A stretch of DNA of 64,000 nucleotides from Corynebacterium tuberculostearicum (GCF_030506365.1 NZ_CP073092.1:806001-870000), one strand, 5' to 3'; numbered from the stretch's first letter, positions 1-8,612 are shown. Numbers and translations: made by a program. Notes: a model not told the origin generated them from the letters alone.

Positions 1-339
1 CAGGGCATCGAGGGACTTGACTAGCCGCTGCGGATCCTCGCCGCAACTGGTAATCATCGTGGCGAGTCCCTGCTTATCGGCGGCCTCTTCAATGGCTGCG
101 GCCATTGCGGCGAAGTAGGCATTATCTAGGCTGGGGATGACCAAGCCGATGGCGTTAGATCGGGAGCTGCGCAATGCTCGGGCTTGGGCATTGGGCCTAT
201 AGTTGAGCTTGATGGCCGTGTCCTTGACGCGTTGGCGCGTGGGCTCCGAGATGGCTGGGTTCCCCGAGAGCGAACGGGACGCGGTGGAAATGGATACTCC
301 AGCAGCAGCGGCCACGTCCTTGAGGGTGGTTCCGGCCAT
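1..339 (-). CDS. LacI-family transcriptional regulator (C-terminus outside window)
   Basis: Only the first 113 residues are inside the window. The start ATG (complement of 337-339) follows a strong AAGGAGG ribosome site at 344-350. Residues about 4-25 form the LacI helix-turn-helix (TLKDVAAAAGVSISTASRSL), followed by the hinge region (YRPNAQARALRS) and the start of the periplasmic-binding-protein-like sugar domain (IGLVIPSLDNAYFAAM). The family represses sugar operons and is released by a sugar effector. It is divergent from the YdcF-like gene and lies about 0.8 kb from galM. The perfect palindrome at 389-402 in its promoter, and related sites before galM and the fructose PTS, suggest autoregulation and control of galactose use (inference). 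Confidence 0.93.
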   Translation of the reverse strand, partial: MAGTTLKDVAAAAGVSISTASRSLSGNPAISEPTRQRVKDTAIKLNYRPNAQARALRSSRSNAIGLVIPSLDNAYFAAMAAAIEEAADKQGLATMITSCGEDPQRLVKSLDAL

Positions 340-388
340 GCTGTCCTCCTTGGTTTAGGCGTGTGGGCCGGCTTCTGGCCCTCCTGGG

Positions 389-402
389 TGCAATCGATTG
401 CA
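389..402. promoter_or_regulatory. LacI-type operator palindrome
   Basis: TGCAATCGATTGCA is a perfect 14-bp palindrome with the central CG typical of LacI/GalR-family operators. It lies 50 bp upstream of the lacI-type start and between the two divergent genes, so it could control both. Related sites occur at 1033-1046 and 18744-18757. Confidence 0.7.
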
Positions 403-457
403 TATTTGAGTTAAAGGTACGGCTATTTCCGTCTTTCTGTCAAGGGTGGGCGAGTCT

Positions 458-913
458 ATGCTGGTATCCATGTCTGACCCGCTCCTTGTTTTGGGCTCCC
501 GCGTAACTCACGGCTACCCCGGCGCCATGCTGCGCTCGCGCCTAGACAAGGCGTTGGCGCTCTATAGCGGTCAGCAGATTATTGTCTCCGGCCGTGGTGA
601 GGCGGGGCCCATGGCTACCTACCTCATCGAACGCGGTGTGCCGGCCGAGCGCGTAGTGGTGGAACCGGAAGCCACGAGTACCAATGAAAATCTAGAAAAT
701 GCCCATCGCTTGGCCCCAGATGCCGTATTGCACGTGGTGACCAATGATTTTCATGTCCTGCGCACCGCGTTGTGGGCCTGGCACCTCGGCATTGCCGTGC
801 GCCTGCATCCCGCGCGCACCCCGTGGCGGTTGATGCCGCGCAATTACCTGCGCGAAGTCCTGGCCACTCCTCACTCCGCGGCGCGCATAGTGTGGCGGCG
901 GATGCGGGGATAG
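458..913 (+). CDS. YdcF/SanA-like DUF218 membrane-associated or cytosolic protein
   Basis: About 151 residues of the DUF218 (YdcF/SanA) fold. Visible family motifs are the N-terminal strand PLLVLGSRVTHGYPGAMLRS, the VSGRGEAG loop, the acidic stretch VVVEPEATSTNENLENA and VTNDFHVLRT, matching the DUF218 signature (E..S..T..N and T..fH..Ra). No signal peptide or membrane segment is evident. Three in-frame starts exist (GTG 446, ATG 458, ATG 470); 458 is chosen because a GGCGAG stretch lies just upstream, but this is weak. Divergent from the LacI gene with the palindrome between them. DUF218 proteins are linked to envelope functions in other bacteria; the substrate is unknown here. Confidence 0.8.
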   Translation: MLVSMSDPLLVLGSRVTHGYPGAMLRSRLDKALALYSGQQIIVSGRGEAGPMATYLIERGVPAERVVVEPEATSTNENLENAHRLAPDAVLHVVTNDFHVLRTALWAWHLGIAVRLHPARTPWRLMPRNYLREVLATPHSAARIVWRRMRG

Positions 914-1032
914 CGCTCCTGCCCGGTGTGGCGGCTCGCGGCCCATAGGTGCCTCCAGCCCCGAAAGAGGTTAACAAGCGGTTAACTCTACTGCGATGAG
1001 CAGCTGAAATAGAAGGTATTCGCGGGCGGTTA

Positions 1033-1046
1033 TGCAAACGATTGAC
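1033..1046. promoter_or_regulatory. LacI-type operator overlapping the galM promoter
   Basis: TGCAAACGATTGAC resembles the palindrome at 389-402 (core GCAAWCGWTTG). It overlaps a -35-like TTGACC (1042-1047), which is followed after 18 bp by a -10-like TAGGCT (1066-1071) upstream of galM. A repressor here would block the -35 box. Motif seen by eye; binding is inferred. Confidence 0.6.
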
Positions 1047-1108
1047 CTGTGCTTTGCCGTACTCCTAGGCTAAATCCAACGAAAGTTATAGCCAGAAAGG
1101 TCTTTGTT

Positions 1109-2008
1109 ATGACCAGTGGAGGAGCAGCTGGCCCTGATACTGACTACCCCAGCGTCGCACTTGCCCATGGCGATTATGCGGCGGAGATTGGTCTATTCGG
1201 CGGTGCACTCAAGGCGCTGACCTATCGCGGCGCGCCCTTGGTAGAAAGCTACGAGGGCAAGCCGCCGCTGATGGCCGGAGTGGTGCTGGCGCCGTGGCCG
1301 AATCGCACCGAAGATGGCTGGTTTGAATGGCAGGGGACCGGACACCAGTTGGAGATCAACGAGCCGGAGCGCAATAACGCCATCCATGGATTCGCGGTGG
1401 ATTGGTGGCGCATCAAGGAACGCTCGGACAACCGGGTGGCTCTTGCCTTTGATATTGAGCCGCGCCAGGGCTGGCCGTGGGCGATTCAGCTAGAGGCCAC
1501 CTACGCCCTCGATGAGCAGGGATTGCACCACCAGCTGACCGCACGCACCACGAAGCCCGGCGAGGTTCCCTTCGCCTATGGGCTGCACCTCTACCTCTCC
1601 CCGCAGGTCGCTGGGGCGGAGGAAGCGGTGCTCAGCGTGGACGTCGGCAAGCGCTACTTGCTCAACGCCCGCAACCTGCCCACGGGAAAGACGCAGCAGG
1701 TGCGCATCGCTAATCAGCCCATCGCCGAGGTGGACTGGGACGATTGCTTCCACGGCGAAGGCCCACTGACGGCCGTGTATTCGGCCGGCGGAAAGGGCGT
1801 GCGTTTGGAGATGGGTGAAGGCCTGAACTGGGTGCAGATGTTTACCCCGGCCGATTTCCCGCGGGCAGGCGGCCCCGGCAAGGCACTAGCCGTGGAACCC
1901 ATGAGCGCGCCGCCGAATGCGCTGCGCAGCGGGGAAGACCTCGCGCGCCTGAGCGCTCAGAACCCGCAGACATTCACGCTGCGCCTTGCAGCAGAAAACA
2001 ATAATTAG
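1109..2008 (+). CDS. galM: Aldose 1-epimerase (galactose mutarotase)
   Basis: 299 residues. Interconverts alpha and beta anomers of galactose/glucose so that GalK receives alpha-galactose. Family features visible: GGALKALTYRG near the N-terminus, LAPWPNRTEDGWFEWQG, the conserved NAIHGFAVD histidine motif, PFAYGLHLYLS with the second conserved histidine, and a C-terminal AVEPMSAPPNAL stretch with the family glutamate. The frame is open from 1049, but ATG 1109 is chosen because AGAAAGG (1094-1100) sits 8 bp upstream. First gene of the gal operon; 11 bp separate it from the transporter gene. The LacI-type site at 1033 suggests galactose-responsive regulation. Confidence 0.92.
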   Translation: MTSGGAAGPDTDYPSVALAHGDYAAEIGLFGGALKALTYRGAPLVESYEGKPPLMAGVVLAPWPNRTEDGWFEWQGTGHQLEINEPERNNAIHGFAVDWWRIKERSDNRVALAFDIEPRQGWPWAIQLEATYALDEQGLHHQLTARTTKPGEVPFAYGLHLYLSPQVAGAEEAVLSVDVGKRYLLNARNLPTGKTQQVRIANQPIAEVDWDDCFHGEGPLTAVYSAGGKGVRLEMGEGLNWVQMFTPADFPRAGGPGKALAVEPMSAPPNALRSGEDLARLSAQNPQTFTLRLAAENNN

Positions 2009-2019
2009 AAAGGTCAGTC

Positions 2020-3669
2020 ATGGAGACTGCTGAATCCGTATTGAGGCTCGATGCCTCCTGGGTGGACTACTTCTTGGTAGCCATCTACTTCCTCTTCGTT
2101 CTAGGCATCGGCTGGGCCGCTAAGGCCCGAGTGTCTAGCTCCATCGACTTCTTCCTCTCCGGCCGGGGATTGCCCGCCTGGGTCACCGGCCTGGCCTTCG
2201 TCTCGGCCAACCTGGGTGCGGTGGAAATCATCGGTATGTCCGCCAATGGCGTGGAGTATGGCTTCCAAACCATGCACTACTTCTGGATCGGCGCCATCCC
2301 GGCCATGGTCTTTTTGGGCATTGTGATGATGCCGTTCTACTACGGCTCCAAGGTGCGTTCGGTGCCGGAGTTTATGCGCAAGCGCTTTGGCAACGCCGCG
2401 CACCTGGTCAATGCGATTTCTTTCGCCGTGGCCCAGCTGCTTATTGCCGGCGTGAACCTGTACTTGCTGGCCACCATCGTAGAAGCCCTGCTGGGCTGGC
2501 AGATGTGGGTATCGCTCCTCGTGGCCGGCATCATCGTGCTGTCCTATATCACCCTGGGTGGACTTTCGGCCGCCATCTATAACGAGGTGCTGCAGTTCTT
2601 CGTCATCATCGCCGCACTCGCCCCGCTGACCATCATTGGTTTGAACCGCGTTGGTGGTTGGAGCGGGCTGAAGGACGCGGTGGCCCAGGAATCGCACTTC
2701 CACACTTGGCCGGGCACGGATATCTCCGGTTTTGAGAATCCCGTGTGGTCCGTCATCGGCATCGTGCTGGGCCTCGGCTTCGTGCTTTCCTTTGGTTACT
2801 GGACCACCAACTTTGTGGAAGTTCAGCGCGCCATGGCCTCCGATTCCATTTCCGCCGCCCGCAAGACGCCGATCATCGGCGCCTTCCCCAAGATGTTCGT
2901 GCCCTTCCTCGTGGTCATTCCAGGCATGGTTGCCTCCGTTTCCGTGGCCGACTTGATGGAGGAGCGCGCGGAGCCGAATGACGCCATCCTGCTGCTCATG
3001 CGCGACCTTTTGCCTAATGGCCTGCTGGGCGTGGCGATCGCCGGCCTGCTCGCTTCCTTCATGGCCGGCATGGCCGCGAATATCTCGGCCTTCAATACCG
3101 TCATCTCCTATGACATCTGGCAGACCTACGTGGTCAAGGATCGCGAGGATGATTATTACCTGAAGTTCGGCCGCATCGCGACGATTATCGCCACCGCTAT
3201 TGCTATCTTTACCGCGCTGCTCGCGCAAAACTTTGGCAATATCATGGACTACCTGCAAACCCTGTTTGGCTTCTTCAATGCGCCGCTGTTTGCCACCTTC
3301 ATTCTGGGCATGTTCTGGAAGCGCATGACCCCGCACGCCGGTTGGTCCGGACTCGTAGCCGGTACCGGTTCTGCTATCGCTTTCTGGTACGTCGCGTCCT
3401 TCACTGACCTCATCAACCTGCCGGGCCAGGGCACGGCCTTCGTGGCGGCCGGTGTGGCCTTCGTGGTGGATATCCTGGTATCCATCGTGGTCACCCTGTT
3501 CACCCAGCCTAAGCCGGATAGCGAGCTGGTTGGCTTCGTCTCTTCCGTGACCCCCAAGGACCACTTTGAGGACTACACCGAAAAGTCCTTGCCGTGGTAC
3601 CAGCAGACCGTCCCGCTGGGCATCATTTGCCTGGTGATGGCCGTAGCCCTCAACGTCATCTTCGCCTAA
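2020..3669 (+). CDS. Sodium:solute symporter (SSS family), probable galactose transporter
   Basis: 549 residues with about 13-14 hydrophobic segments, typical of the SSS/SGLT family. Visible motifs: the N-terminal region IDFFLSGRGLPAWVTGLAFVS and the signature-like GLLASFMAGMAANISAFNTV around residues 345-365. SSS members couple Na+ (or H+) to uptake of sugars, amino acids or acids. Its place between galM and galT/galK, and absence of any other sugar transporter in the operon, points to galactose uptake (inference from context). Translated 11 bp after galM with GAAAGG upstream of ATG 2020. Followed after 10 bp by a small membrane protein that may be an accessory subunit. Confidence 0.9.
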   Translation: METAESVLRLDASWVDYFLVAIYFLFVLGIGWAAKARVSSSIDFFLSGRGLPAWVTGLAFVSANLGAVEIIGMSANGVEYGFQTMHYFWIGAIPAMVFLGIVMMPFYYGSKVRSVPEFMRKRFGNAAHLVNAISFAVAQLLIAGVNLYLLATIVEALLGWQMWVSLLVAGIIVLSYITLGGLSAAIYNEVLQFFVIIAALAPLTIIGLNRVGGWSGLKDAVAQESHFHTWPGTDISGFENPVWSVIGIVLGLGFVLSFGYWTTNFVEVQRAMASDSISAARKTPIIGAFPKMFVPFLVVIPGMVASVSVADLMEERAEPNDAILLLMRDLLPNGLLGVAIAGLLASFMAGMAANISAFNTVISYDIWQTYVVKDREDDYYLKFGRIATIIATAIAIFTALLAQNFGNIMDYLQTLFGFFNAPLFATFILGMFWKRMTPHAGWSGLVAGTGSAIAFWYVASFTDLINLPGQGTAFVAAGVAFVVDILVSIVVTLFTQPKPDSELVGFVSSVTPKDHFEDYTEKSLPWYQQTVPLGIICLVMAVALNVIFA

Positions 3670-3679
3670 GGAGCCCAAC

Positions 3680-3922
3680 ATGTCTGAGAAAAAGCGCGCG
3701 GGTGCATTCGACCTGCGCAACGTCATCGCCGCACTCCTCGGCCTCTACGGCCTGATTTTGCTCGGCTGCTATTTCTTCCTTGACCCAGGCATCAACCCGG
3801 ATACCGGGCAGGCGAAGAACGCCAGCGATAACCTATGGGCAAGCCTTGCTTTGCTGGCCGTGGCCGCCGCCTTTGTGCTGTGGGCACGCCTGAAGCCCAT
3901 CACCATCCCAGGAGAAAACTAA
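3680..3922 (+). CDS. Small two-helix membrane protein, possible symporter partner
   Basis: 80 residues. Two hydrophobic segments (about residues 15-34 and 52-68) are separated by a short polar loop with GINPDTGQAKNASDN. The N-terminus is basic (MSEKKRAG), so it is probably inside. ATG 3680 is preceded by AAGGAG. The stop overlaps the galT start (TAATG), implying coupled translation. I do not recognise a named family. SSS symporters are often encoded next to small membrane proteins (DUF485, DUF4212), so an accessory role for the upstream symporter is plausible but unproven. Confidence 0.8.
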   Translation: MSEKKRAGAFDLRNVIAALLGLYGLILLGCYFFLDPGINPDTGQAKNASDNLWASLALLAVAAAFVLWARLKPITIPGEN

Positions 3923-5016
3923 TGGTTGAGATCACCTCCGCCACGCTTGCCGACGGCCGCGAGATCCTCTACTTCGACGACCAGCCCCACCCCGACCGCG
4001 TGCTTGTCGACGCCCGCGATATCCCCACCGTCGCCCCCGCTTCCGAAATGCGCCGGGATCCCCTAACGGGGGATTGGGTGGCCTTTGCCGCCCACCGTAT
4101 GAACCGCACCTTCTTGCCACCGGCCAACGAGAACCCGCTAGCGCCCACGCGCGAAGGCCAGCTGCCTACGGAGATCCCCAGCCCCAGCTATGACGTGGTG
4201 GTCTTTGAAAACCGCTTCCCGTCTTTTGCCACCACCGCGGACATCGAGCATCCGGAGGACGATAACCTGCTCGGCATGGTGCCGCGCCTTCCGGCCCACG
4301 CCCGCTGCGAGGTGGTCTGCTTTACCGAGGACCCAGCCCTATCCTTCAAGGACCTGCCGGAATCGCGCATTCGCACCGTCATCGAGGCCTGGGCGCACCG
4401 CACCGCCGCGCTATCCCAGATCGACGGCGTGCAGCAGGTATTCCCCTTTGAAAACCGCGGCGAGGAAATCGGCGTGACCCTCCAGCATCCGCACGGCCAG
4501 ATCTACTCCTATCCCTTCCTCTCGCCGCGCCTGCGCTCCATCGTGGATTCTGCCCGCGCCTATGACGGCGACCTCTTCCAGGATCTCCTCGATCGCGAGC
4601 GCGCCGCCGGCACCCGCATCATCGCCGAGACCGAGCACTTCACCGTCTTCGTTCCCGCCGCCGCCAAATGGCCGCTCGAAGCCATGGTCCTGCCCAACGA
4701 GGAAGTCCCCGATTTCGCCGCGCTTACCGACGCCCAACGCGCCGACCTCGCGCCCCTCCTCAAGAAGCTGTACTCCGCGGTGGACCGCTTCTTCGATGGC
4801 GTGAAGAAGACCCCGTATATCGCCGGTTGGACCCAAGCGCCGGTGGACCCAGACCTGCGCCCCGGCATCCGCATGCACCTGCAGCTCTTTTCGCTCATGC
4901 GCTCTCCCGGCCGCATGAAGTACCTCGCCGGTTCCGAGTCCTCGCAGGCCGTGTGGATCAATGACACCACCCCGGAGCGCATCGCCGCCCGCTTCAAGGA
5001 GATCTGGGATGCTTAA
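3922..5016 (+). CDS. galT: Galactose-1-phosphate uridylyltransferase
   Basis: 364 residues. Transfers UMP from UDP-glucose to galactose-1-phosphate (Leloir pathway). The catalytic motif HPHGQ is at residues 189-193, with His191 as the expected uridylylated nucleophile. Other family stretches: MRRDPLTGDWVAFAAHR, VVFENRFPSF and QLFSLMRSPGRMKYLAGSE near the C-terminus. Length fits the usual 330-370. ATG 3922 overlaps the preceding stop by one base and has GGAG upstream (3911-3914); an upstream in-frame start at 3835 would lie inside the previous gene and is rejected. Overlaps galK by 8 bp. Confidence 0.96.
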   Translation: MVEITSATLADGREILYFDDQPHPDRVLVDARDIPTVAPASEMRRDPLTGDWVAFAAHRMNRTFLPPANENPLAPTREGQLPTEIPSPSYDVVVFENRFPSFATTADIEHPEDDNLLGMVPRLPAHARCEVVCFTEDPALSFKDLPESRIRTVIEAWAHRTAALSQIDGVQQVFPFENRGEEIGVTLQHPHGQIYSYPFLSPRLRSIVDSARAYDGDLFQDLLDRERAAGTRIIAETEHFTVFVPAAAKWPLEAMVLPNEEVPDFAALTDAQRADLAPLLKKLYSAVDRFFDGVKKTPYIAGWTQAPVDPDLRPGIRMHLQLFSLMRSPGRMKYLAGSESSQAVWINDTTPERIAARFKEIWDA

Positions 5017-6208
5017 CTGGATTGACACCCGCAGCGATGCGGAGCTTGCCGCCGCAGCCCGCGACCTCTTCGCCGCTACCTTCCCGGACGCGCCCGAGCC
5101 CGGCGGCGTGTGGGCCGCCCCCGGCCGCGTCAACCTCATCGGCGAGCACATCGATTACGCCGGCGGCGCCTCCATCCCCTTTGCGCTGGAACAAAACACC
5201 GCCGTCGCCGTCGCACCCCGCACCGATGGCCTTCTCCGGATGGCCTCCGAATTCGACGGCAGCGTCGCCCAAGCCAGCCTCCCACTCTCCGAAGTCCGTC
5301 CCGGCCACCCTTCCGACTGGTCCGGCTACGTCGCCGGCACCGTCTGGGCCGCCACTGCCGCGGATGTTCTGACCTGCACCGGCCTCGATATTGCCATCGT
5401 CTCCGATGTCCCCGTCGGCTCTGGCCTGTCCAGTTCCGCCGCCCTCGAATGCTCCGTGGCCGTGGCCGCCTACGAGCTCTGCCACGGCAACGCTCCTGAT
5501 GACGCCGCCCGCGCGCAGCTGGCCCAGGCTTGCATCCGCGCCGAAAACGAGGTGGTTGGCGCCTCTACCGGCGGCCTGGACCAAAACGCCAGCCTCTTCG
5601 GTCAGCGTGGAAAGGCCCTCTTCCTGGATTTTGCCACCGGCGCCGTCGAGCGCGTGCCGTTCAATATCGAGGCCCAGGACATGGTGCTGCTTATCGCGGA
5701 CACCAATGCCCCGCACACGCTTTCCGACGGCCAATATGCCTCCCGCCGCGGCATCATCGACGCCGTCCAGTCTGCCGCCGGCCACACCATTCGCGAAATC
5801 CCGGATGCCGTCGCCTTCGCCGCGACCGTCAGCCCCGCCGACGCGGAACTTTACCGCCGCCGCGTGCGCCACGTGGTGGACGAAACCGCTCGCACCCTCG
5901 ACGCCGCCACCGCGCTCACCTCTTCCGACCTGGCAAAGTTCCGCCGCCTCATGCGCGAAAGCCACCTTTCCCTGCGCGACCTGTACGAAGTCACCACTCC
6001 GGAACTCGACTCCGCCTTCACCGCGGCCGGTGAACTCGGTGCCCGCATGACTGGTGGCGGCTTCGGCGGCGCCGTCATCGCGCTCATCCCGCGCTCCGCC
6101 GTCGAGTCCACCGCCGAAGCCATCCACGACGCCGCGGCATCCCGCGGCTTCCCAGAGCCCACCTTCTTGGTGGCCCGCCCGGGAGACGGCGCCCGCCGCC
6201 TGGCTTAA
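5009..6208 (+). CDS. galK: Galactokinase
   Basis: 399 residues; GHMP kinase that phosphorylates galactose to galactose-1-phosphate with ATP. The galactokinase signature GRVNLIGEHIDY is at residues 39-50 (Thr of the usual GEHTDY replaced by Ile), the ATP-binding PVGSGLSSSAALE at about 135-147 and the third GHMP motif MTGGGFGG near residue 348. ATG 5009 overlaps galT by 8 bp with AAGGAG upstream (4996-5001). Last gene of the operon. No galE is present in the window, so UDP-galactose epimerase must be elsewhere. Confidence 0.96.
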   Translation: MLNWIDTRSDAELAAAARDLFAATFPDAPEPGGVWAAPGRVNLIGEHIDYAGGASIPFALEQNTAVAVAPRTDGLLRMASEFDGSVAQASLPLSEVRPGHPSDWSGYVAGTVWAATAADVLTCTGLDIAIVSDVPVGSGLSSSAALECSVAVAAYELCHGNAPDDAARAQLAQACIRAENEVVGASTGGLDQNASLFGQRGKALFLDFATGAVERVPFNIEAQDMVLLIADTNAPHTLSDGQYASRRGIIDAVQSAAGHTIREIPDAVAFAATVSPADAELYRRRVRHVVDETARTLDAATALTSSDLAKFRRLMRESHLSLRDLYEVTTPELDSAFTAAGELGARMTGGGFGGAVIALIPRSAVESTAEAIHDAAASRGFPEPTFLVARPGDGARRLA

Positions 6209-6259
6209 GCTCCGGCTCCGGGCTCGGCTCGGTCGCGACCCTCCCAGCGCGCCTCTCGT

Positions 6260-6352
6260 CGTTAGGTCCATACTGATCAGGCTGATCTGAAGACTGGGCC
6301 GCCTCAGATCGGCCCTAACTCCCTCAATTCGGCCTGATCAGATCAGCCCTAA
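6260..6352. repeat. Palindromic repeat element, left copy
   Basis: About 90 bp running from TTAGGTCC to GCCCTAA. The two ends are imperfect inverted repeats sharing an uninterrupted CTGATCAGGC core, so it could form a long hairpin. The inner part has two copies of CCTCA(g/a)(a/t)TCGGCC. It is related in direct orientation to the element at 7495-7585, and the two bracket the RNase H-domain gene. Confidence 0.6.
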
Positions 6353-6380
6353 GCCTGTCCCAAAGCCCTAAGCGTTCGGA

Positions 6381-7424
6381 TCACAACGCCGAGAGAGCTT
6401 TCTGAATCCCCTCGCGCAGCGTCTCGCGAGACTGCTTCATCGGATGCGCAATCGCGCGCAACCCCATGTACGCAATCTGGTCGGCCGCCCGATTCAGCGG
6501 ATCGCCCGCATGCCCGAGCACACGGCGAATGTCGACCTCGCATTGGCCTTGGATATCGCCCCAAGCTTGCTGGAATCGGGACCGCGCACCCGAAGACACC
6601 CCTCGCCACGTGCGCCCCGGCCGTGATGCTTTAGAGCCGCGCTTATGCACAATCTGCTCGACCGCCTCCAAAGCGGCTACGGAATCTGACTCAATAACCG
6701 CCTTGCGAGCACCCACCTTGAGCAGGTATTTCAGCGCGAGCGTCAGTGCTTCGAGCTCGAGCTCATCCGTGCTCGCCTTGGTTTCTCGAGTTCGCAATCG
6801 GTAGTCGCCGTTGCCCGCAACGAAGCACATCGACCCCTTGAATACGGTATCCGAGGAAGCATCGGTGGCTATGCGCACCACGTCGCCCTCGGCCCACGAG
6901 GAGGCACGCGAGAAGTTCGGCCACCAGTGCGCTTTCGGCGTCTCTACCTGTGCCGCTTGCTTCTTTTTCGGCGCCTCACCCATCTTGCGCGCCTTCCGTG
7001 CGGTCAGGCCGGCTTGTTTTCTGCGCACGGAGCTCGCGCTTTTCGAAGCCCTATTTTCTCCCGCAAAGCTTCCCGTCACCGTGAAACCGTCGGCCGTGAG
7101 TGCCGCTCGCAACGCATTCTGCCTGCGACCAGTGACAATCCACACCCGACCGTCGAGTCCCTTGAGTGCGCGTTTGACCTCGCGCACGGCGATATCGACG
7201 ATATCGCCCTTCTTCGTCTGGCCGCGGCGCACAAAACGCGTCTGCTTAGTATTGACCGCGATGACCCAGCCTTCAATGGTGCCGTTGGGGGCGGAATCCC
7301 AACGCTCGTCCCAGAGCGCGACCGCAACATGGATTGGTGCCGAGACCATGTCCGAGGTGATCTTGCGGGTGCCGTAGGTGCGCGATTGCGTACCGGTTAG
7401 TTCTGAGAGCTCGATGGGTTCCAT
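6381..7424 (-). CDS. RNase H-like domain protein with uncharacterised N-terminal half
   Basis: 347 residues. The C-terminal part (about 180-325) has the RNase HI active-site pattern: D188 (IATDASS), E225 (ELELEALTLAL), D247 (VIESDS) and H305/D315 (GHAGDPLNRAAD). This fold cleaves RNA in RNA-DNA hybrids, but related domains serve other nucleases. Residues 1-115 form a separate domain of unknown function (VAVALWDERWD, GRVWIVTGRRQNALR), joined by a basic, Lys/Ala-rich linker (125-160). ATG 7424 has only a weak purine-rich leader. It stands alone in its orientation and is bracketed by related palindromic repeats. It is not the usual short rnhA, so the cellular role is open. Confidence 0.72.
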   Translation of the reverse strand: MEPIELSELTGTQSRTYGTRKITSDMVSAPIHVAVALWDERWDSAPNGTIEGWVIAVNTKQTRFVRRGQTKKGDIVDIAVREVKRALKGLDGRVWIVTGRRQNALRAALTADGFTVTGSFAGENRASKSASSVRRKQAGLTARKARKMGEAPKKKQAAQVETPKAHWWPNFSRASSWAEGDVVRIATDASSDTVFKGSMCFVAGNGDYRLRTRETKASTDELELEALTLALKYLLKVGARKAVIESDSVAALEAVEQIVHKRGSKASRPGRTWRGVSSGARSRFQQAWGDIQGQCEVDIRRVLGHAGDPLNRAADQIAYMGLRAIAHPMKQSRETLREGIQKALSAL

Positions 7425-7494
7425 TATCTCTAGTAAAGCACGGTTAACCGCGCTGCTGAATTATCCCCCACACCGCCGCTGTGAACTACTTCTC

Positions 7495-7585
7495 CTTAGG
7501 TCGAATGTGATCGAGCCGATCTGAGCACAACCCGCCCTCAAATCAGCCTCAACGCCCTCAAATCGGCCCGATCACCTTGGACCTA
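7495..7585. repeat. Palindromic repeat element, right copy
   Basis: About 90 bp beginning CTTAGGTCGAATGTGATCGA and ending GATCACCTTGGACCTAAAG. The outer ~30 bp are inverted repeats with roughly four fifths identity by eye. Two internal CCTCAAATC(a/g)GCC units match those of the left copy at 6260-6352. The remaining bases between 7425 and 7675 show nothing else recognisable. Confidence 0.6.
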
Positions 7586-7675
7586 AAGTTCCGCCCCTCA
7601 CTCAAGGTCCTCGGAAATTCACCTTCCTGAGCCTCATGAAGCGCGCCCCGCCCCGCCAGCCGCGAAGATGAAACC

Positions 7676-8579
7676 ATGATTACAGATCACTTCATCAACC
7701 TTCGTTACGCCGGAGCCGAAAGTCCGCACCATTTAGCCCTCCAGCGCGGTGAGCTCACCCAGATAGCGCCCTGGATCGCCGTTCCTACAGCCACTTGGAG
7801 GCAATGGGTGCGCCATAAACAACGATTCGCCAAAGTAGTCGCTGCCGGGTGGAGCACCCACCGCGCCGTCCTCATCGGCAAATCGGCCGCGCGGCTGTGG
7901 GGAATGTGGGTAATTTCCAGGGAAGGGGAGGAGGTGGAGTTAGCGGTGCCTTCGGGAAGCGTGCCCCCCACGCAGGCTCACCCCGAAAGGCTACCGGTAC
8001 CGCCGGGTAAAGTCCCTTCAAGAATCCACGGTGTCGATAGCAGGTGTGCGCGCCACGAATCCCGCCCGCACCTGCCTGGAAATCGCCCGGCTACACGGCT
8101 TCCCAGATGGCCTGGTAGCTACCGATTCTGCCCTTAGGCAACACGACGTCACCACATATGACTTGCGCGAAGAACTAGCAAAAATGCAGCGCACGAGGGG
8201 ACAAGCAGCCATGCGTAAGGTTATTGAGCACGCGTATGGCGGATCGGAATCGCCCTATGAGTCCTATCTGCGAGCCCTCATTATTGAGCGTTTCCCGCAG
8301 GTGAGAATTGAGCCGCAGCAACCGCTGCTCGGGAAATATCGGGCGGATCTTTGTCTCGATGGCTGGCTGGTACTCGAGGTCGATGGCGATGCCAAGTATG
8401 ACGGCACCTATGGCGAGGCACCCGCCCACGTGGTCAAGCAGCAGATAAAGAGGCAGCGAGCGCTAGAAAACCGCGGATACGTGGTGCTGCGCTTTGGCCC
8501 CAGCGATATGAAAGCGCCGGACGAGGCTTTGCGGATAATCGCTAGCCACCTGGGAAAACGCGGCAGTAAAGTAGCCTAG
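7676..8579 (+). pseudogene. AbiEi-like/DUF559 protein gene, split by a +1 frameshift
   Basis: Two overlapping frames read as one protein. The 5' part (from ATG 7676) gives residues such as GELTQIAPWIAVPTATWRQW and VLIGKSAARLWGM, like the antitoxin-type N-terminus of many actinobacterial DUF559 proteins. The 3' part continues without its own ribosome site and contains a Vsr/DUF559 nuclease-like core (YRADLCLDGWLVLEVDGDAK, RALENRGYVVLRF). Removing one C from the C6 run at 7964-7969 joins the frames smoothly into VPPRRLTPKGYRYRRVKSLQ. So it is a frameshift in a homopolymer: a pseudogene, a slippage-controlled gene or a sequencing error. Substrate unknown; such proteins are often near defence or mobile DNA. 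Confidence 0.75.
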
Positions 8580-8612
8580 ATCACCCCCGCGCCACCCCAC
8601 AACGCATAAAAG

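Noticed and set aside
2101..3726. Long open frame on the minus strand (541 codons) opposite the symporter
   Set aside because: It is an antisense shadow of the SSS gene: His/Gln/Glu/Gly-rich, no fold, no ribosome site and opposite to a well-supported gene with family motifs.
4994..6271. 425-codon minus-strand frame opposite galK
   Set aside because: Gly/Asp/Ala-rich antisense shadow caused by high GC at third codon positions.
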